Positions 62,211-64,000 of a stretch of DNA of 64,000 nucleotides are shown here, in pieces. Position 1 is the first letter of the stretch, and every line of letters starts with the position of its first letter. Made by a program: the position numbers and the translations under genes. The notes below the pieces were generated by a model that saw nothing but the letters and a program-made list of their open reading frames with translations, was not told the DNA's origin and did no database searches. The DNA lies in contig WRBD01000009.1 of the NCBI GenBank assembly GCA_009779835.1, positions 1 through 64,000 of the forward strand, given 5' to 3'. Origin of the DNA: Defluviitaleaceae bacterium (lineage in GTDB: Bacteria; Bacillota; Clostridia; Lachnospirales; WQUN01).

Positions 62211-64000
62211 ATGCAAAAAGAATATGGAAATGAAAGTATAACCGCATTAAAAGGCGCGGACAGGGTTCGCAAGCGTCCTGCGGTTATTTTTGGTTCGGAC
62301 GGAATCGAAGGGTGTCAGCACGCGATATTTGAAATTATTTCAAACTCGATTGATGAAGCTCGTGAAGGGTTTGGGAAAAAAATTGAAATTACGCGTCATG
62401 CGGATTTTTCTGTTACGGTGAAGGACTACGGGCGCGGCGTTCCGGTGGACTACAACCCGATTGAGGAACGTTATAACTGGGAACTTGTTTTTTGCGAGCT
62501 TTACGCCGGCGGAAAATACGCGAACAACGACGATGACGCGCATTATGCGTTCAGTCTTGGGCTGAACGGTCTGGGGCTTTGCGCAACGCAGTATTCATCG
62601 GAGTACATGAACGCGGAAATTATTCGCGAGGGATGGAAGTATACATTGCGCTTTGAGAAGGGCGAAATAGCGGGTACTTTGCAAAAAGAACCTTTCGGCG
62701 GGAAAAAGACCGGTACAACGGTAAACTGGCGACCCGACCGCGATGTTTTCACAGACATAGCTGTTCCGCTTGAGTGGTATCAAGATATGTTGAAACGCCA
62801 AGCCATTGTGAACGACGGGCTTTCGTTTTTGTTGCGTGACGAAGAAAGCGGCGAAGAGTACACTTTCCGATACGAAAACGGAATCCGCGATTATATAAAA
62901 GAATTTTCCGGCGAAACGGCTCTTACCGAGCCGCATCTTTTGTCACACGAAACGCAAGGCCGCGACCGCGAAGACCAACAGGAATACAAATTAAAATTTG
63001 ATATAATTTTTTGCTTTTCAAACGACGCAAATGTGCTGGAATATTATCACAATTCCAGCCATTTGGTGTATGGCGGCGCGCCGGACAAAGCTGTTCGGGC
63101 AGCTTTTGTTTCCGCGATTGATGCTTATTTGAAAAATGGCGGGCATTACAAAAAAGACGAGAAAAAAATAAACTTCCCCGATATCGAGGAAAGTTTAATT
63201 CTGATTACAAATTCATTTTCAACGCAGACATCCTACGAAAACCAAACAAAAAAAGCGATTACAAATAAATTCATTCAAGAAGCCATGACGGATTTTTTAA
63301 AAAAGCAACTCGAATTTTATTTCATAGAAAACAAAGCCGACGCAGACAAACTTTGCGCGCAAATTCTTGCAAACAAACGTAGCCGGGAATCCGTGGAGAA
63401 AACCCGTGTCGCGCTGAAAAAGAAACTTACGGGGCAAATCGACCTTAACAATCGCGTTGAAAAATTCGTAAACTGCCGCACAAAAGACACCAATCGGCGC
63501 GAATTATATATTGTGGAGGGTGATTCCGCGCTGGGGTCGTGTAAACTTGGGCGAGATGCGGAATTCCAAGCAATCATGCCCGTGCGCGGCAAAATTTTTA
63601 ATTGTCTGAAAGCCGACTATAACCGAATTTTACAAAACGAGATTATCACAGATTTAATGCGCGTTCTTGGTTGCGGTGTGGAAATTAAACACAAGCCACA
63701 TTCAAAGCAAACCAAAAGCGATTTCGATATCAGCCGCCTAAACTGGAACCGAATAATAATCTGCACGGACGCGGACTACGACGGCTATCATATCCGCACA
63801 TTAATTCTGACAATGCTGTACAGACTAACTCCGAAACTAATTGAGCGCGGAAAAGTTTTCATTGCAGAGTCCCCGCTTTACGAAATAACCGCCGGGAAAA
63901 ATACTTACTTTGCCTACACCGAACGCGACAAAGCGGAAATTCTTGCCCAAGCCGAAAAAGACGGTAAGAAATGCCATATCCAACGCTCGAAGGGTTTGGG
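62211..64000 (+). CDS. parE: GyrB/ParE-type topoisomerase subunit B, 3' end outside window
   Basis: 596 codons are visible and the frame is still open at the right edge. The start 'MQKEYGNESITALKGADRVR' and 'KRPAVIFGSDGIEGCQHAIF' resembles the second GyrB-like protein (topoisomerase IV B type) of Lachnospiraceae. ATPase features 'EIISNSIDEAREGFGKKIEI', 'KDYGRGVP' and 'LGLNGLGLCATQYSSEYM', TOPRIM 'VEGDSALGSCKLGRDAEF' and 'DADYDGYHIRTLIL', and at the edge 'QRSKGLG'. It differs from the gyrB at 20.5 kb, which has DADVDG and a normal GHKL loop. Its likely partner, parC, would lie to the right. The short GGTGA upstream may be the binding site. Confidence 0.9.
   Translation, partial: MQKEYGNESITALKGADRVRKRPAVIFGSDGIEGCQHAIFEIISNSIDEAREGFGKKIEITRHADFSVTVKDYGRGVPVDYNPIEERYNWELVFCELYAGGKYANNDDDAHYAFSLGLNGLGLCATQYSSEYMNAEIIREGWKYTLRFEKGEIAGTLQKEPFGGKKTGTTVNWRPDRDVFTDIAVPLEWYQDMLKRQAIVNDGLSFLLRDEESGEEYTFRYENGIRDYIKEFSGETALTEPHLLSHETQGRDREDQQEYKLKFDIIFCFSNDANVLEYYHNSSHLVYGGAPDKAVRAAFVSAIDAYLKNGGHYKKDEKKINFPDIEESLILITNSFSTQTSYENQTKKAITNKFIQEAMTDFLKKQLEFYFIENKADADKLCAQILANKRSRESVEKTRVALKKKLTGQIDLNNRVEKFVNCRTKDTNRRELYIVEGDSALGSCKLGRDAEFQAIMPVRGKIFNCLKADYNRILQNEIITDLMRVLGCGVEIKHKPHSKQTKSDFDISRLNWNRIIICTDADYDGYHIRTLILTMLYRLTPKLIERGKVFIAESPLYEITAGKNTYFAYTERDKAEILAQAEKDGKKCHIQRSKGL

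Overview
The window looks like chromosomal DNA of a Gram-positive, Clostridia-type bacterium, most likely in or near Lachnospirales. Three things support this. The S10-spc-alpha order includes a KOW-protein gene between map and infA, with zinc-ribbon S14, S4 and L36 and a long-form L17. There is a DUF5717-type gene pair. The topoisomerase IV B-type protein at the right edge begins in the way I remember for that group. Mini-RNase III, Asp23, ScpB and VanW proteins fit too. No phage, insertion sequence or CRISPR array was seen.

Layout. 1-2.0 kb: the 3' part of a probable DUF4329 (JAB-like) effector gene and a candidate NTF2-type immunity gene. 2.0-11.4 kb (minus): one long type IV pilus operon, read from the major pilin through PilC, a fused PilM-PilN protein, PilO, a PilX-like protein and two minor pseudopilins to PilT and PilB. 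11.6-13.6 kb (minus): asp23-nusB-xseA. 13.7-16.7 kb: an LRR lipoprotein, an MFS transporter and a GH26-like lipoprotein. 16.7-22.5 kb (plus): dnaA-dnaN-recF-gyrB with DnaA boxes on both sides of dnaA, so the replication origin is probably here. Most genes left of dnaA read leftward and most to its right read rightward, out to about 52 kb.

22.6-24.7 kb is a patch of decay, with a frameshifted cellulose-binding/LRR gene and a UvrA stub. 24.7-27.0 kb (minus): ispF-cysS-mrnC, divergent from a single tRNA-Ser with its own promoter and terminator. 27.8-33.5 kb: VanW protein, DUF554 protein, and an ArsR-type regulator with a MacB/FtsX-like ABC exporter. 33.6-48.6 kb: 31 genes of the S10, spc and alpha ribosomal clusters with secY, map, infA and rpoA, but without adk.

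48.7-52.6 kb: a tightly coupled four-gene operon encoding a response regulator with a degenerate GGDEF domain, a CvpA-like protein, a PilO-like protein and a FlaA1/CapD-type nucleotide-sugar dehydratase. 52.6-62.1 kb (minus): an ECF sigma/anti-sigma pair, scpB, a DUF5717-type protein split over two genes, a DUF1016 remnant, a MotA/ExbB-like coiled-coil membrane protein, an acetyltransferase and an L-fucose/arabinose isomerase. At 62.2 kb a second GyrB-type gene (parE-like) runs off the right edge.

The best leads for something undescribed are the degenerate-GGDEF/CvpA/PilO-like/FlaA1 operon, the split DUF5717 cluster with its MotA-like partner, and the ArsR-ABC unit flanked by inverted copies of one 10-bp element. 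All functions are read from sequence by recognition; no database search was made.
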